Part shown: one piece after another, positions 11,287 through 24,904 of the stretch | Layout of the letters: every line of letters starts with the position of its first letter | Position numbering within the stretch: the stretch's first letter is position 1 | Assembly: GCA_021613375.1 (NCBI GenBank) | Contig: CM038704.1 | Location: forward strand, 34,613,488-34,677,487 | Length of the DNA: 64,000 bases | Direction: 5' to 3' | Source: Megaleporinus macrocephalus | Taxonomy: Eukaryota > Chordata > Actinopteri > Characiformes > Anostomidae | Notes under the pieces: model-generated | What the model saw: the letters and a program-made list of their open reading frames with translations, nothing else | What the model was told of the DNA's origin: nothing | Databases searched by the model: none | Program-made: the position numbers and the translations under genes

Positions 11287-11425
11287 TTAGAACCATAAAA
11301 AGGTTTTATGGTTTGTAACAACAGCAGTGTTCTTTAAAGAACCATATCACTGCTGTCGGAACAAAACCTCATATCAGCTTTTGATATCATTTGAAAGCAC
11401 CTGTTGTTCTTTACAGTGTGTAAGA
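11287..11425. mobile_element. AGAACC-type MITE-like remnant, copy 2
   Basis: Begins AGAACCATAAAAAGGTTTTA and contains TTCTTTAAAGAACCATATCA, which is itself palindromic, and CACCTGTTGTTCTTTACAG near the right end. It resembles the other GGTTCT/AGAACC elements in this window. Class uncertain. Confidence 0.4.
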
Positions 11426-11547
11426 TGATGTGTGGGTTCAGAGGAATGACACAAGTACACAAGTACTTGATGAAATGTCTGGGTTTATTGACTTACCCTT
11501 TTAGAGATACAATGCTTTGCTCTGACACCAGTTAAATGTTTAAGATT

Positions 11548-11632
11548 CAAGAGTTCAAGAGTTTTATTGTCATATGTACAGCAGAACAGACAGTTACACT
11601 GTACAATGAAATTCTAGTACAATTAACTTCAT
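11548..11632. mobile_element. Retroelement-like 3' tail fragment
   Basis: The sequence TTTTATTGTCATATGTACAG, followed by GTTACACTGTACAATGAAAT, is a phrase I recognise as recurrent in teleost genomes, probably the 3' end of a LINE or SINE family. Preceded by a TTCAAGAGTTCAAGAG duplication. The exact family is not assigned. Confidence 0.45.
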
Positions 11633-12015
11633 ATTGAGAGAGCATGTATGAATTTAAAGGTTTATTTGATTCTTTATGAATCTAAATGTAACATTTGGTG
11701 ATACTAAAGAGCCCTTGAAAAGCCGATTTAGTTAAACCGTAGGACTGGTAAAGCGGTATATCACAATGTTGCAATAAAAAAAAAAATCTACTTTGCTGCG
11801 AGGTTAAATTGTTAAATTAAAAAAACTAAATTTAGCCAGTTTTATACTAAATTAGATGATTTTAAAAATCAGACACCTTAAACTGTTTCTGTTGGTCTGT
11901 TCATCTTAACAGTGTAAAGGAGAAACGGAGCTAACACATTACACTAAACATAAAAAACAGAAACAAGTGGAAGGGTTTTATGTACAAGTGTGTAGAGTTA
12001 TTACATAATAAATGA

Positions 12016-12540
12016 AGACAGTAGAGAGAGAGATAGAGAAATAGAAAGGAAGTAGAGAGAGAATAATGATAGATAGTAGAAAAAAGGAAACATGAGAGAA
12101 ACTAGAGGTAGAGAGAGTGACAGCAGAGAGAGATAGTAGCAGAAGAGAAGGGAAAAGACAAAGAAAAAGAAGAGAGCAGAAGTTGAGAGAGGGGGGACAG
12201 CAGAACGAAAGAACAGTGAGAGTAATAAAAAAGAGAGCAAGAGAGAGAAAGAGAATGAAGATAAAAGTAATAGGAAAAAAGAAAGAAAGGAAAAAAGAGA
12301 AAAATGAATAAGAAAAAATAAAGAAAGAAAAGACAGAAAGGGAAACAAAAGAGAGAAAGACAAGGGAAGAATAGAAAGAAAGACAAAAGAGATGTGACAA
12401 TGCACAGAGAGGTTAAGAGAGACAACAATGGCATAAGAATAGTAAGAGGAAAGTGAGAGAATCAAGAAAGAAAGAAAAAAGGAAAGAAATAAGAAAGATA
12501 ATGAAAGGTGGGAGAAAAGAGTGAGAGAGGCGGGCAGAGA
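12016..12540. repeat. Long polypurine tract (GA/AAAG-rich)
   Basis: About 525 bp in which the + strand is overwhelmingly A and G, made of GAGA, GAAA and AAAG words without a fixed period. The complementary strand gives long Ser/Phe/Leu-rich frames (110-154 codons), which are composition artefacts, not genes. Confidence 0.9.
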
Positions 12541-12969
12541 TAGGGTGATGCATATTGAAGGTGATATATAATTAGCGAATGTGTCAATGATTGATATTCA
12601 GATCTTTGATCTGCTCTTAATCTGACTGGACTGTGGATATAGGTCTGTATTCATTGCACTGAGAGGTCACTAATGCAGTAGATTACTGACCACTGAAACA
12701 CCTCCTCGCAATTTCTGAGAGAAAGAGAGAAAGAAAGACCACAGCACTGAAAGATAACCGCAGCACTGTGCGCCAATTAAAGTAGATTGTCTCAGAGATA
12801 CTGTTTAATCTTTATGGTATATCAGCCTGAATGTCACAACGATCAATAACAACTATTTGACTGGACAAGGAGCTCAGCTGAGACTGACAGGTTTTTTTGG
12901 TTAAAGCATCAGAATTAGCTGCACCCAGAATCAGTCAGAAGCATTCACAGTGATAGAGATAAGAACAAG

Positions 12970-13190
12970 ACAAACACCTCTAACAGCTCCCTCACAAGAA
13001 GTTAGTACATGAAGTGGTTTGGATACGCTACCTGGTATCTGAGACGTTGTTTATGGTAGCTATGAGAGGATTTTGGCCTTATTTGTGTATTTGTGTTACA
13101 TGATATTGGCATAGACATGATGACCCTTGGGTTACTATCACCACCACTATCAAAAAAATATAAACTAAAATTTCACACCAAACCTCTCTG
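12970..13190. mobile_element. MITE-like family A, internally shortened copy
   Basis: Same orientation as 8874-9235: ACACCTCTAACAGCTCCCTC and GTAGTTAGTACATGAAGTGG-type sequence at the left, ending TTTCACACCAAACCTCTCTG. The left TIR is missing or eroded. Confidence 0.65.
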
Positions 13191-13324
13191 ACTTTTACAC
13201 CTCAGACACTTAATTATGGGGATTTTTTAAAATGTAAGTGCACCTGTAATTGCCCTTTATGCATAGCAAGTGCACCTGTGTAACGTATAGTAGGTGCTTT
13301 AAACTGGCTCCACAAAACTTTAGC

Positions 13325-13440
13325 TAGGAAATCCAGAGTGGTAAAGTGCCGCTTGGTTATTGATATGGTATCCCAGGTGGCAGTTAAATTGTTATGATGC
13401 CATTGCTGTGGTATCCCAGGTGGTTGCTGTGTATATGAGA
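13325..13440. repeat. GGTATCCCAGGTGG short repeat
   Basis: The phrase TGGTATCCCAGGTGG occurs twice (about 13368 and 13412) with related ATTGATA/ATTGCTG words before it. This looks like a fragment of the 'ggtatcccaggtggttgct' type minisatellite often seen in otophysan fish introns (from memory). Confidence 0.55.
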
Positions 13441-15073
13441 GATATCCTTTGTGAAATCATCATACACACCACCTAATCTCATTGTGTGAGTGAGGATGAT
13501 TCAGTGAGTAGAGAAACACACGGCATTGTCTTGCAGGTTGTTTACAGGGTGTTTATCCTGTACGTCAAACTGTCTCTGACTGAGAGCTGATTTGATGAAG
13601 AAAATAGCCGCTGACTGAGCCGCTCTTTCAGACAAAATCTTGTGTTGCTGTTTTGAGTGTGCTTTTTTTTCTTTCCAGCACACAGATTAGATCTGACACA
13701 CTGTCAGTAATCAGCAATTATGAGTGATTAGGCGCAGGATTTAATTACAGGCTTATGGAAGCTTCAACTGCATAAAGTAAACAGCAGAAATATTTTATTT
13801 ATTTTAATATTTTTACCTGACAGCATAATTCTGCGGGCTGAACAGAATGTTGCTTTATATCATATTTATATTAACAAAAGCACTTTTTGATAAGTTTGAA
13901 TCCACCTGCCTGTATTTGTGTCATCATCCTAAAGGGGCCATATCCAGATAAACTGACTTGAGTCACTTGCTGTAGTGTAATATGATGTGTATCTGGTGTA
14001 AACAGTGTCCAAAGTGTACTGTCCACTCTCCAGTCCACACAGTCTGTATAGGGAAACTAATCTGCAGGTTCAAATTCACTCTTTTTGTGATGTCACAAAA
14101 ACCAACTCATTAATATGCATCCATCTGTTCTGCCACCAGCAGTTTAGCTTTGAGAACAGAACAAATTTAAAGTAAGCGCAGTAACAAAAACAGCCTATTG
14201 GATTTTAAGGGACAATGAAAGCCTGGAAAATTAAACAGTACACTCGAGGATGTGCTTTACTGTGATTGTATCATAAGGAAGAATGTTGTTAGCCACGTAA
14301 GGTGTAAAAATTTCACCGGTTCCTGCAGCTCAACAGTGCCTAGTATAGCTCAATACAGGCATTTAGAATTCAGACACCTGTATGCTCCACAGATTGCACT
14401 ATTAGTCTGTAGAAGCTAGAATTTCCAAAAGCGAACTGTTTAGTGAGTTTAGGGGCGTTTGCGGTTAAGCCTGGGTTTGGTGCTCCTGACTAAAACATGA
14501 TGTTCAAGACTTTTATATTGCAGGTACTTTAATTCAAGTCTGTGATAATAATGAAAAAGCTGTTTAGCATGTTACTTTATTAGTACACTTGGTGCTCCAT
14601 GCGAGCAGCATTGAAGTCAAAGATTATTCCATTTACAATACAAGGTTGTTTTGAGGTCGGTTGTTGTGAGGCGGTCGGTACATGTGTACATGACAGAGCT
14701 GTGGAATGGTATTTGGTCCAGCTTGTGGTGGATATTTGCATTCCTTCATGTTTCTGCTGCTTCTGGTTAATGTTTGAGCCATCATGCTGAGTTTATGGAT
14801 CATCCTCAAATGAACTAATGGAGTGATTTTTCTGCAGGGCAAATAAAAGTGGCAGGGAGAAAACGAGGGAATGGAAATTGACATTTTTGCACTTTGCTCA
14901 ACTCAAAAGGTGGAATAACTCCCATACAGGCACAGTGGTTTTCTCTCCCTGCCCAAATGATCACAATTCCCAGCATGCTCAATTTCATTTCATCATTTAC
15001 TGTGTGTTATTTCAACTGTGTTTTAAAGCACAGTTTCAGTTGAACACCATCTAGTTCTTCATCAATGGGTGTT

Positions 15074-15180
15074 TTTATTAGAGTGGCCAGTTAGTGGAAG
15101 CACATAGGAGGCGTTTCTGATAAAGTGACCAGTTAGTGGAAGTACAAGCGAGGTGTTACTAATAAAGTGGCCAGTGGCTG
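15074..15180. repeat. 42-bp minisatellite, about 2.5 units (inverted family member)
   Basis: GGCCAGTTAGTGGAAG recurs at 15085 and 15127 with a partial third copy at 15169, spacing exactly 42 bp. The unit (TTTCTAATAAAGTGGCCAGT-type) is the reverse complement of the five-unit array at 24905-25118. Confidence 0.85.
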
Positions 15181-16424
15181 ATTATATATGTTTTCTTCTA
15201 GAACGTTTTTGGAGGTCATATGATTTTGAGCAGGCCCAGACCTCCAGGGGAGATGAGTGTTGGCGGAGGGCCCATGATAGACTTACACTGTGCTCAGACC
15301 CCTCTGCTGCAAACTCAACTTGATGCCTGCCAGACTGCAGCACACCAGCCATCTGCAGCTGGTTTAACACACACACACACACCTCAAGTTGGAATGTGTT
15401 GAAATACGATAATGCCTCTCCTCTTTTTGTGCGAGTGGTCAGTATGTTTGTGTTCTAAACGATAGCTGCTTTTCTCCCTTATGGTGGAAGTGTTGGAATC
15501 GTTGAGAGTTTTTTTGCTGTAGAACAACTTCTCTTTCCCTGCTGCTGTACTGATATCAGTTTTCTTTAATATTAATAATTTATCATATCCATTAAACATG
15601 CAGGGATCAGGAGTGGGCTGGGCGATATTCCAATTTATCAAAGCTCAGAAAAAACTAAACACTGTGATAAATATTATGTTCTGTGACAATGTCCTGAAAA
15701 AGTTTAGATATAAAGCCGTATCACCCTGCGCTATGTAGTTTTGTTGATCAAATGAACACTATAAAGCCCTGTTTTAAAATAAAACCATAGAAGCCATATC
15801 ACCAACTGCTTCTTATAGTGTATTACAATCTGTCAAAATGTGTGTATCATATGAACACTATAGCATGCTATTTAACTAAAGCTACACTTCTGTTATGCTC
15901 TGCCAGATTGATTGTGTAGTTTTATGAACATCCATACTCATATTTTTTACTAGCTTCATTGACTAGCTTTATTAATCATTGCAGATCTAATCTGAAGTAT
16001 GCTATGTAAATGCAGTGTGAATGCATTTGATGGAAGAGCATACTGAGATGCTGTGGGTTGAGTTTGTGTGGTATTTCAACATGGTTCTGATTTGCTTTTG
16101 TCTCAAAATGGGATGTTTCTCATAAAGCAGCACTTCCTACATATGAAAACATGGTGCCATTGTGGTGTACACAAACAGAGCATCTGTCATGAGTTGCACA
16201 AAAGCGGCAATTGTGACTAATTTGCGTTCATTCCATCCAGATTCACTCTCATCCAGATCCTCTCTCTGCTTTATGGAAATGACTGTTGGTCAGGATCTGT
16301 CTTAAGGGGGGATTCATAAAGATCAGGTTATGCCAGGTTACAGCAGCGAATCTTTCACGATTCTTAAGAGCTTAAAAAGAGCTCAAATGGAGCAAAATTT
16401 AAATAACCTGCATTGTAAAATGCA

Positions 16425-16815
16425 GCTAAAATGAGTTAAAACTAAGTTGAGATAAATTGGAGCTAAGCTAAGATGAAGCTAAGCTGGAGATTAATTAAGC
16501 TGGAGCTGATCTGAGTTGGAGCTAAGTTAAGTTGGGGCTAAGTTGACTTGAAGCTAAGATGAACTGGGGTGAGCAGAGTTGAAGCCCATTTCAAATTTAA
16601 ATTGAGTTGAACCTGAGCTGAACCAGAGCTGATTTAAAATGGAGCTAAAATAAAACGGACCTGCATTGCTGAGTTGTTTTATGGAACTGAGTTGAGCTGG
16701 ATCTAAGTTGAGTCGTAACTGAGTTGATTTGGAGCTGGGTTGAGCTGGAGCTGATGACGTTGAATTGAATTGAGGTGGAGCTGAGTTGCAGAGCCGAGTT
16801 GTGGAGTTGAGATGT
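16425..16815. repeat. Degenerate GAGCTAAGTTGAGTTG-type repeat
   Basis: Roughly 390 bp composed of variants of GGAGCTAAGTTGAGTTGG, with AAGCTAAGATGAACTG and GGAGCTGAGTTG interspersed. The unit is short and the period irregular, so the array is old. It generates a spurious Ser/Asn/Gln-rich frame on the minus strand. Confidence 0.8.
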
Positions 16816-18447
16816 TGCAGCCTCCTGTCTCTGGCTCCCCTGAGCGCTGCTTTCATTTCTGAGGTTTTGGTGTTGTAACGCTGGTTTTATACATAATGTG
16901 AGCCAGATTCTTTTTACAAGCCCAGAGACCCTGACCTTGGGTTTGAAATGGAGAGTTGAGGATGAGTCATTTTGAAAGAAGGGGGGTTACTTTCTCCACT
17001 CCTCTCCTCTCTGCTGTTCTTGTCTTCTGTCCTTCTGGTTCTCAATCATTACCTGCCCAATGTTATTTTTACAGAGCTCATTAAAAGTTTGAGGAGCTCT
17101 GGCTGTTTGAAAATGTTTTCATTGCAAATTAGCATATTACATGGGGAATTAGTAAAGCTGATCCCAAGCGAGACACTTTGATTAAAGTTAAAGTTTTCCC
17201 AGATGATTGCCACAAACCTGCTTTACAAAAAAGCAAATCACTGTGGGGCATCAACACTTGGGACCCTCAACTCTGCATATGGTTTTTCTCTGGACATCTA
17301 AAATCTGCAACATGCCCCCAAAGCACCCAATATTTTGATTTTTCCTTTGGAGGTCCACCTATAATGTTTGTTTACATTAGCCAAATAACATGTTTACATA
17401 CTTCTAGACAGCAGTATCAGCAGTAGTTGTAGTGATTTACATGAATATACAATAAACAATGATAAAGACTTAATACTAACTCAGCCATGCAGGTCAGTTC
17501 ACTGCCTGTATGCAGCTGTTTAACATGTTTATAATAACCCACTTCTATTGTATAGCTGCGTTTAATGTTCTTGTTGCTGGCTTGACAGTATGGCCCTCTG
17601 TAATACAAAAAACTTTCTCGGTATTCCACAGGACAAAGAGGTTAGTTTGCCTTGGGTTTTTCTTCCATATGAACGCTGGATTTTTAAAGATTTCGGGTCA
17701 CAGTAACTTTTTTTGCTATTTTTTGGATCCTTGACCCAACAGTGAGTATGGCTTCCAGATGATTGATACTTCTATATCCCCACATAATCAGAAATGGTCT
17801 GTAGCTTCAGTGTGAGGGGGTGCAGCTAAACTGCTTTAGGCTTAATAGGTGGTTGTATGTATATTTTGCAAATCAATCTTGTGACGGTCAGTGGACATTA
17901 CATTCTGAAATTGTAGTTTATATGCCACATACATTTATATTATTTATGAAAAGTAAGATTCAGCTTTCCATGATATGGACCCTTCAAACAATCAGTTAAG
18001 TAATTGCCTTGTCAGCTTTGATTGGATTAAAAGCCCTATCGGCGTTTGGCACTAAAACTCTTCTCAGTTCAGCGTGTGAAGGCTTTCCCGTGTTGATACC
18101 TGTCTGTGTCCGTTTGCCTGCCACAGCTTCGAGGCCCAGAAACATAAACAGCCTATTAAGCCGAATAAGCGAGAGGGCTGAATTTCACTCACCCAGAGCT
18201 CATGTTTGTGCCTGGCTGTGGCTTTGGCTCTGCAGAAGGTGAGAGTGAAATCTGATATGTAAAGACACTGGAACGGGTTATTACTTGCAATTATAAACAC
18301 TGATGGACATCATCTACCTTCACATGAGTTCCTGCACTTGTTGGAATGAAATAAATGCAGTTCTGCCAAAATGTGCCAGAACTCTCTGGGGCTGGGGGTG
18401 CTATAAAGCTTTAGAATGCATCATACGTTAGATCATTGTTCAGTAAA

Positions 18448-18640
18448 TACTTCTCTTATTGCTTCTTTTCTTTTCTCTTCTCATCACTTGCATCCCGATA
18501 TTTCTGTTACTGTTGTTTTTCTTCTTTTGTCTATTCATCTCTTTATTCCTCTCTTTTATCTTTTCTCTGCCTATTGCTTTTGTTCTGTTCTTTTCTTTTC
18601 TCCTTTAGTTTATTCTTTAGTTTTTTGTGCAATATTAAGT
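18448..18640. repeat. Polypyrimidine tract
   Basis: T/C-rich + strand (TTTTCTTTTCTCTTCTC and similar), the opposite strand polarity to the purine tracts at 12.0, 39.2 and 46.3 kb. It produces Phe/Ser/Leu-rich frames that are artefacts. Confidence 0.75.
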
Positions 18641-21600
18641 GGTAGTGCTGGTTTTCAGAGATAATGGCTGATGTATCTGATGTATCAGAGATATCCTCTG
18701 AAGTCAGCATGCTAACCACTGTCTCTCTCGTAATGCCATTTTGTACACTGTTCTATGGAGTGAAATCAGGCCAACATGAAGGAGTCGTGCTGCCGTGATG
18801 CCATACTTTAACCTATTGTCAATCATAATGAAGGTGCTGCTCTTGGTTAGACCATTTAAGAAAGGAACAGTTAACACAACGATGGCTGAAGCTCTCTGCA
18901 AGAAACCACATTCAGCAGCAAAAGAAGTGAAATAAATAGAATTGGTGCCACTTTCCACTGCCGGAGATGCTTTTGGAGAGTAAAAGGTAAACTTGTGACA
19001 TTTCTTCTAGAGTGATAAGGAGTGAAGTTTGAAGAGGAGAGTCTATGGAATGAATTTAGACATTTATAAGTGGAGTTTGGGAGGAAATGAAGAAGTGTAG
19101 CTCATGAGCCCTTTAACTGAGCTGTGGTTCTTAGCAGTAATTGGTTTATGATTAATAAAACATGGCATTGTCTGTGGGGAAAAGAGCATTATTAGAGGAA
19201 AACCTTCAGGTCAGCTCCATTAGCCAGAGCTGACCCCACTTATAACCTCAGCACTCAAGAGAGACAGAGAGTGAGCAAGAGAGACAGTACAGAGAGATAA
19301 CAGGGAGTGAGAGAAAAAGGATGAAAGTGATAGGAGGAAAGAAAAAAAGTAAAAATTTTATGTATTATAAATAGTGTTGCTGTCTAAAAAAGTGACAATT
19401 TTAATTATTATTTTTTTATTGTTTGAGCTTAGCATTGTATGAAAATTTCATAATGAATGGACCAATTAAAATGCTCAAAAATTGTTTGGCATATGTCGTG
19501 AAGTGAGTACGGTGCTGTGGCTTGAACTGCAAGTGGAGGGCAGGAAGTTATGCTGTACATAAAAAGCTTTGTCACATGCCTATGATTTGTGTTGTTTATG
19601 GTTTCTCAAATCAATCTAATCGAAAAAAATCACAAGGAACAAAAGTTTATTAGAGTGTAACGTTTGAGCACCACTCGAAGGCCTAGGAGGATGGGACTGA
19701 ACACAAATGAAGAACAAGTGAGACAGGCGGGGCTAGGGTGGAGACACATGACAAACACGAGAAACGTAAACAGAAGCACATGGAGAAAGACAGGATGTAA
19801 ACAAACAGGCGGGGACTTGGAAAACAGGGCAGAGCGTGACATAGGGAGAAAACTGTAAGAAGCAAAAATGACCTGTGAACCTTTGTCTGTGGTTGGTATA
19901 AGTCAGCTTCCTATGCACCAATTTCTTGTTCAAATTTTCCTGCTCCACTATAAAGGTGCAGAACCACTGTCCCTCCCCTCAGTGCTCCCTCAGAATCTCT
20001 GCCCAGAACAAGAATATGTGTTTTATGCCCAACTTATTATTTCAAGTTCAACTAACTCAACATTTTAAGTCAGCCTAAACACTAACTTTTTCAAATAAAA
20101 AATTCTACAGCAGACAAACACCAAGAAAATAATAACCACACAGTAATGCAACTAATGTTAGTAATTGCAATTATGCAATTATTGCTGCAATGCTAACCAA
20201 TCGCTATCACCAAATCAACCTCCTCATCCCTCTACACGCCTTTCAACTCTTCAGGAAACTGAAGTCAGTTTCCTAGCTTATTGTTTGTATTTTCTCTTTT
20301 TGCCTCAAATGCAGTGCAGTGGTTAAGCTACCATTCTAGCTACATTCCTACAACAAGCTGCAGTGACGTCTTCGTCTTGTTTGGCAATGATCAGCATTCT
20401 TAATGGCATTTTGCTGGACCTTTAAGAGAGTTAAGGTAGTTCTTGGAGTACTTCTTGGAGTAGTTCTTGGAGTTCTTCGTCTGGAGGAGAACGTAATTCA
20501 TAAGTAGAAGGACGTCTGGAGGAGAAGGAATCCTTTCTCTTCGTGCCTACCTGTTTGTATTTCCACAAAAAACCCACATATTGCATCCAGCTGTTACCGT
20601 TACAGATTAAAAAGTGATGTACAATCGTGGCAATCCAATGGTGCTTCTTTAATGATATGTATTCATTTATTGTCCCCAGACTAAACAGGCCTAACACCAA
20701 TTAAAATGAACTAAACTTAAAAGATTTAATGAAGCTGTCATTTTAAAAAAAAATTATTTGTTTTCTGTGAGCACTGTCACTTTATTATGTCCAAGCTCCA
20801 CCTTCTTTTCTAAGCTGTTTTATCACTGCACAGCAACAGTTGCTATTTGCAATTGCTTTAAGCTGTGCAGTGTTTAAAGTCGGAGCTCCAGCTATGATTA
20901 AAAGATGACTAAGTATGTGTAAAAGGAGTACATTAGTTTCTACCGTTGTTGTTTACGCGTAATGCTGGTAGGACGTGTATACACTGTAAACTTTTTTCCC
21001 TGCTTTACTTACTAAAATTAGGTTCATATTTTATGTTTGTTGTGTTGTTTTTTTGTGTTGTGATTGTATCTGTCACCTTCTTTGCATCTGTGTGATCTGC
21101 TAGCCAAAAATGTATTTCTTCGTAGACCACTGGATCAAAGGTAGACCAGAGCTTGTTGTAGATCTCGGCTGATGATGGATGATTTTACTTAGCAGATTGG
21201 ATAGAGCACCGCTTGCACATACAAGCACAAGTTGAAGTTCATCTCAAGTTCATTGTAAATTTCATACCTTGACTGATTATGGCTTTCACTGGTTCAGAGC
21301 TGGGTTTAAATTTGGTGAAGCTAAAATTGGAGTCCTATTTGCCAGCTTATTTGAAATTTCCATTCCACCTTATACAGTGCAGCCAGAATGCAAGTGCAGC
21401 ACCATTTAATGTGGGATGGAAAATTTAAAAAAGAACCTGGCAGATAAGAAGCTAACTTCAGCTTTGTTTAAGTTTGTTCGGTAATAAAAAGATGATGAAA
21501 GGCAGGACTGGAAGTCACTTACAGTCTGTGCACTTTCATTAGAAACAAAGGTTTTAAGTTTTTGGATGCTATGTTTAACTAGGGCCATAGGGCCCATGAG

Positions 21601-22086
21601 CACCTGTAGCCTCTGGGTGCCCAATCAGGTTAAAGCAGCCCTGAGTTCAGTATACAGATATTTAGACTAAGTATCTGATAGAGAAAGCTAAAAAAATAAA
21701 AAATGAAAATAACTAGAATTGTAGTCAAACATTTGGCTGTATCCTCTCTAAAGTGATCACTTTTGCAGAAAGTGAGGCGGATTCTGTTTGGTATGGGTAA
21801 ATAAAAGCTGTCGTCATTGTTTCTGATCATTAAACCCTTAAAAACGCTGCTGCGTCGCACCCCTTCTCTCCCTGCCTATTTATTTATCCACCAGTATGAG
21901 TTCTGTTTTCACGGGACGGGCCAGCGGAGATACAGTATCTGGTTTCTATGGCAATGGGTGGGAAACACAGTGGGCTTGGGGCTTCAATAACAAACGGCGG
22001 GAAACGGGAGGAGAGTAGCACGGCTGGTGTTTAGCTTAGTGGCCGCTGCACTGGGGAGCAGAGAGCAGCTCGGAAATTACACTTGG

Positions 22087-22130
22087 CTTTATTACACTTT
22101 TATTAGGCCTTTATTACGCTTTTATTAGTG
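22087..22130. promoter_or_regulatory. Duplicated TTTATTA-rich motif cluster (candidate enhancer piece)
   Basis: A 22-bp phrase CTTTATTACACTTTTATTAG is followed directly by CTTTATTACGCTTTTATTAG, giving four TTTATTA cores. Such cores match Cdx/posterior Hox type sites (general knowledge). It lies in a locally GC-richer, lower-repeat segment (21880-22080). Function is inference only. Confidence 0.3.
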
Positions 22131-22566
22131 AAGCCCTTAGTGGCCATGAACCACTCACTCAGGACAAATAAACCAGCAGATCAGATGTGATTAGCTCAGT
22201 GCAGGTCCGTATCATGCTCACTGCATGTCTAATACATTTGTAAACTGTGCTGTAATGAAATTGAAACTTTTAATGACTCCAGTCTCAGCGGACTGTGTTA
22301 AATGGTCAATTTGGTCATTATGGAGTGTTTTATTTGTGAGCTGAGCCCACATATCCTGTCCAGAGGCAACAGTGCGTACAAGGCAGAATTTCCTCTTTAT
22401 GGTCGGGTTTGTTCTTTGAAGTGTCATTATCTCACCTCATTCTGCTTTATCTACAGTGGGTCACTGATAGGACCTATATTGAGAGATGAACTTTGACCCT
22501 GGCTTTGTGGGAGAGACAAACAGTAGTGAAGAAGAACACAGAACACAACAAACTGAGCTTCAGACT

Positions 22567-23090
22567 GAATAATTTACTATAGTTACTAAATAATTCATAG
22601 TTGAAACTTAATCATTTATAGTAGTTACTGAAAAAAATAATAATAGTAACTACTGGATACATTTTAGCAGTTACTGATTGATTTATAGTAGATACTGAAT
22701 AAGTTATTGTAGTTACTGAATAGTTCATAGTAGAAACAAAATAATGTATAGTAGTTACTGATTAATTTATAGTAGTTACTAAATAATCCATAGTAGATAC
22801 TGAATAATGTATAGTAGTTACTGAAAATGCTAAGTAGATACTGGATAATTCATAGCAGATACTGAACATTTTAAAGTAGATAATTAATAATTTATAGTAT
22901 TACTTAAAATTTCATAGTAGTTACTTAATAAATCATAGAATATACTGATGAATTTATAGTAGTTACTAAATAATCCATAGATGCCAAATAATACATAGAC
23001 ACTCAATAATTCATAATGGATACTGAGTAATGTATAGTAGATACTGATTCATTTATAGTAAATACTGAATAATTCATAGTAGTTACTTAC
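22567..23090. repeat. 21-bp minisatellite array (TGAATAATTCATAGTAGTTAC), about 25 copies
   Basis: About 520 bp of diverged 20-21-bp units. The consensus unit is close to TGAATAATTCATAGTAGTTA plus C, with GATACT alternating with GTTACT. The same unit forms arrays at 27865-28056 (reverse complement) and 52233-52353 (same orientation). Copies vary a lot, so the array is old, but the period is clear. Confidence 0.9.
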
Positions 23091-24152
23091 ACACTAAACA
23101 CATCTTGACTGATCAAGTGCAATTTTAGGTAGGGCAGTGAAACTGAATGAGATTATCTGCTGAACTTTAGGCTTTTATTAGTTATGCATGCTCTCAAAAA
23201 TGACCCATTATTAAGAAAGTGATAAAGTATGTATTACCACAGTGCCTGACGTTTCTGCACAGCTTTTAACCTTCTCTTCAAGGCCGTCCCCCCTACGGGT
23301 GGCCCTGAGGGACATTAAACTCTCATTATCTCCTGTCAGGACGTAATTACCTTCCAACAACATTAAACTGAGTCTCAGGTCAGTGGCCTGCAGTATGGTC
23401 ACTCAAAGTGCTGTGCTACTGTACAATATGCGGCCGAGGTTGTGAAAGCTGCTTGTGGTCCAGAAGGCTTAATTTAGCTTTGATAATGACTCTCTGCAGG
23501 TGACTCTGTCACAGTGAGGGTCAGACTGGTTCTCCTCTTCACGCAAATCTGGCGTTCTGAAAGCCTTACATGTTTATTAACCCTGTCAAACATTCAGAGA
23601 CTTTCACAGTGGCTGTTTTAACTTGTTCAAATCTGCCACCAGAGGAGTTACTGTGCATACATGTCCACGTTGGACAGTGAATGGATCAACTTTTGGAATT
23701 CAAGCTTTTTGATAGATGTCATAAGCGTAAGGTGAATCTTGAGCATGAGAATTATATCTTTGTGAAAATACATGTGTAAACAGACACACTGGAACCAGTT
23801 TTAAAGGCAATCCTTTACAGCACTTTATTAAGACATGCCATAGCCCGTTTTTACATATGCATAAATGCATCTGTCTCTCTGAGCCACATTTGACAACCAA
23901 AGCCCCTCCCAGTACTGTGACTCCTCCCCTTGCTGTTCTGTGCCGGTGTGAGTTTCTTCTCTGAGTTTAAGAAGAATAAAACACATCTTAAGAACTGCTG
24001 ATGAGACCTATGTGAGAATAGGGGTTGTGGCTAATGCGCAGCTTCATTGACACTCCTAGGCTGCTCCGCCCCTCATACAGAACTAAAATCACTATCCAGC
24101 TTTTATGTGTTGCTAACTGCATCAAAAGTCATGTACAAATGAGCAGAAAAGT

Positions 24153-24252
24153 AACAATGTTGGTGTATGCATAAATGAATGAACAGATGAAGGAACAATG
24201 TTGATGTGTGAATAAAGGAATGAAATGATGAAGGAACAGCGTATGGATAAAG
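24153..24252. repeat. 41-bp tandem repeat, 2.4 copies
   Basis: Units beginning AACAATGTTGGTGTATGCAT start at 24153, 24194 and 24235 (the last truncated), spacing exactly 41 bp. Confidence 0.8.
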
Positions 24253-24904
24253 AATATATATATTTTTTTTTTAATTAATTTTTTTGTAGCTTGTGGGCTA
24301 AAACAAAAGAAGCACACTTCATCAAACACAACTTAGCTAAATTTACACTGGAGGGAAACTGGTGAAGTTTTATTCTACACCAAACTATTTCTTTAATCTC
24401 ATTAGTTTGAGGTTGGCAGTATGAAGAGTTTGATATGCTCCTGCTTTTCATAAATGATGAGTGCAGGGGGTTGTTAGGTCGATAGGGCGTAGTTTGAGGG
24501 AGGATTGGGTCAGTGGGGTAACAGGCGCTGTGGTGGTGGTGGTTATGGAATTTATACTGCAACAATACCTAGAATTCATCAACATCTGAGGAAAACAAAC
24601 CAAGTGAATTATATTCAAACTTTAAACCCTCTATGTTGTTATTTTTGGATCATATGATTTCCCCAAACAAAGTAATTGCAAACTCTCTGGCCAGTTTCAT
24701 ACTGAGTTTCCCATAATTCATCACTGCTTAGCATAATTGTGCAATACTTAAAAAAAAATAATGCCATTCAGTTGTAACATTCTTGGAGTTTGGAAGGCAG
24801 CAGTAGGCTTTAGGGCAAATCTTTCACAAACGCCACCCCCCAACCCCCCCACCCATATCACATTAAAATAAATACTACTCATATTATGCCCAGAACAGAC
24901 TCCA

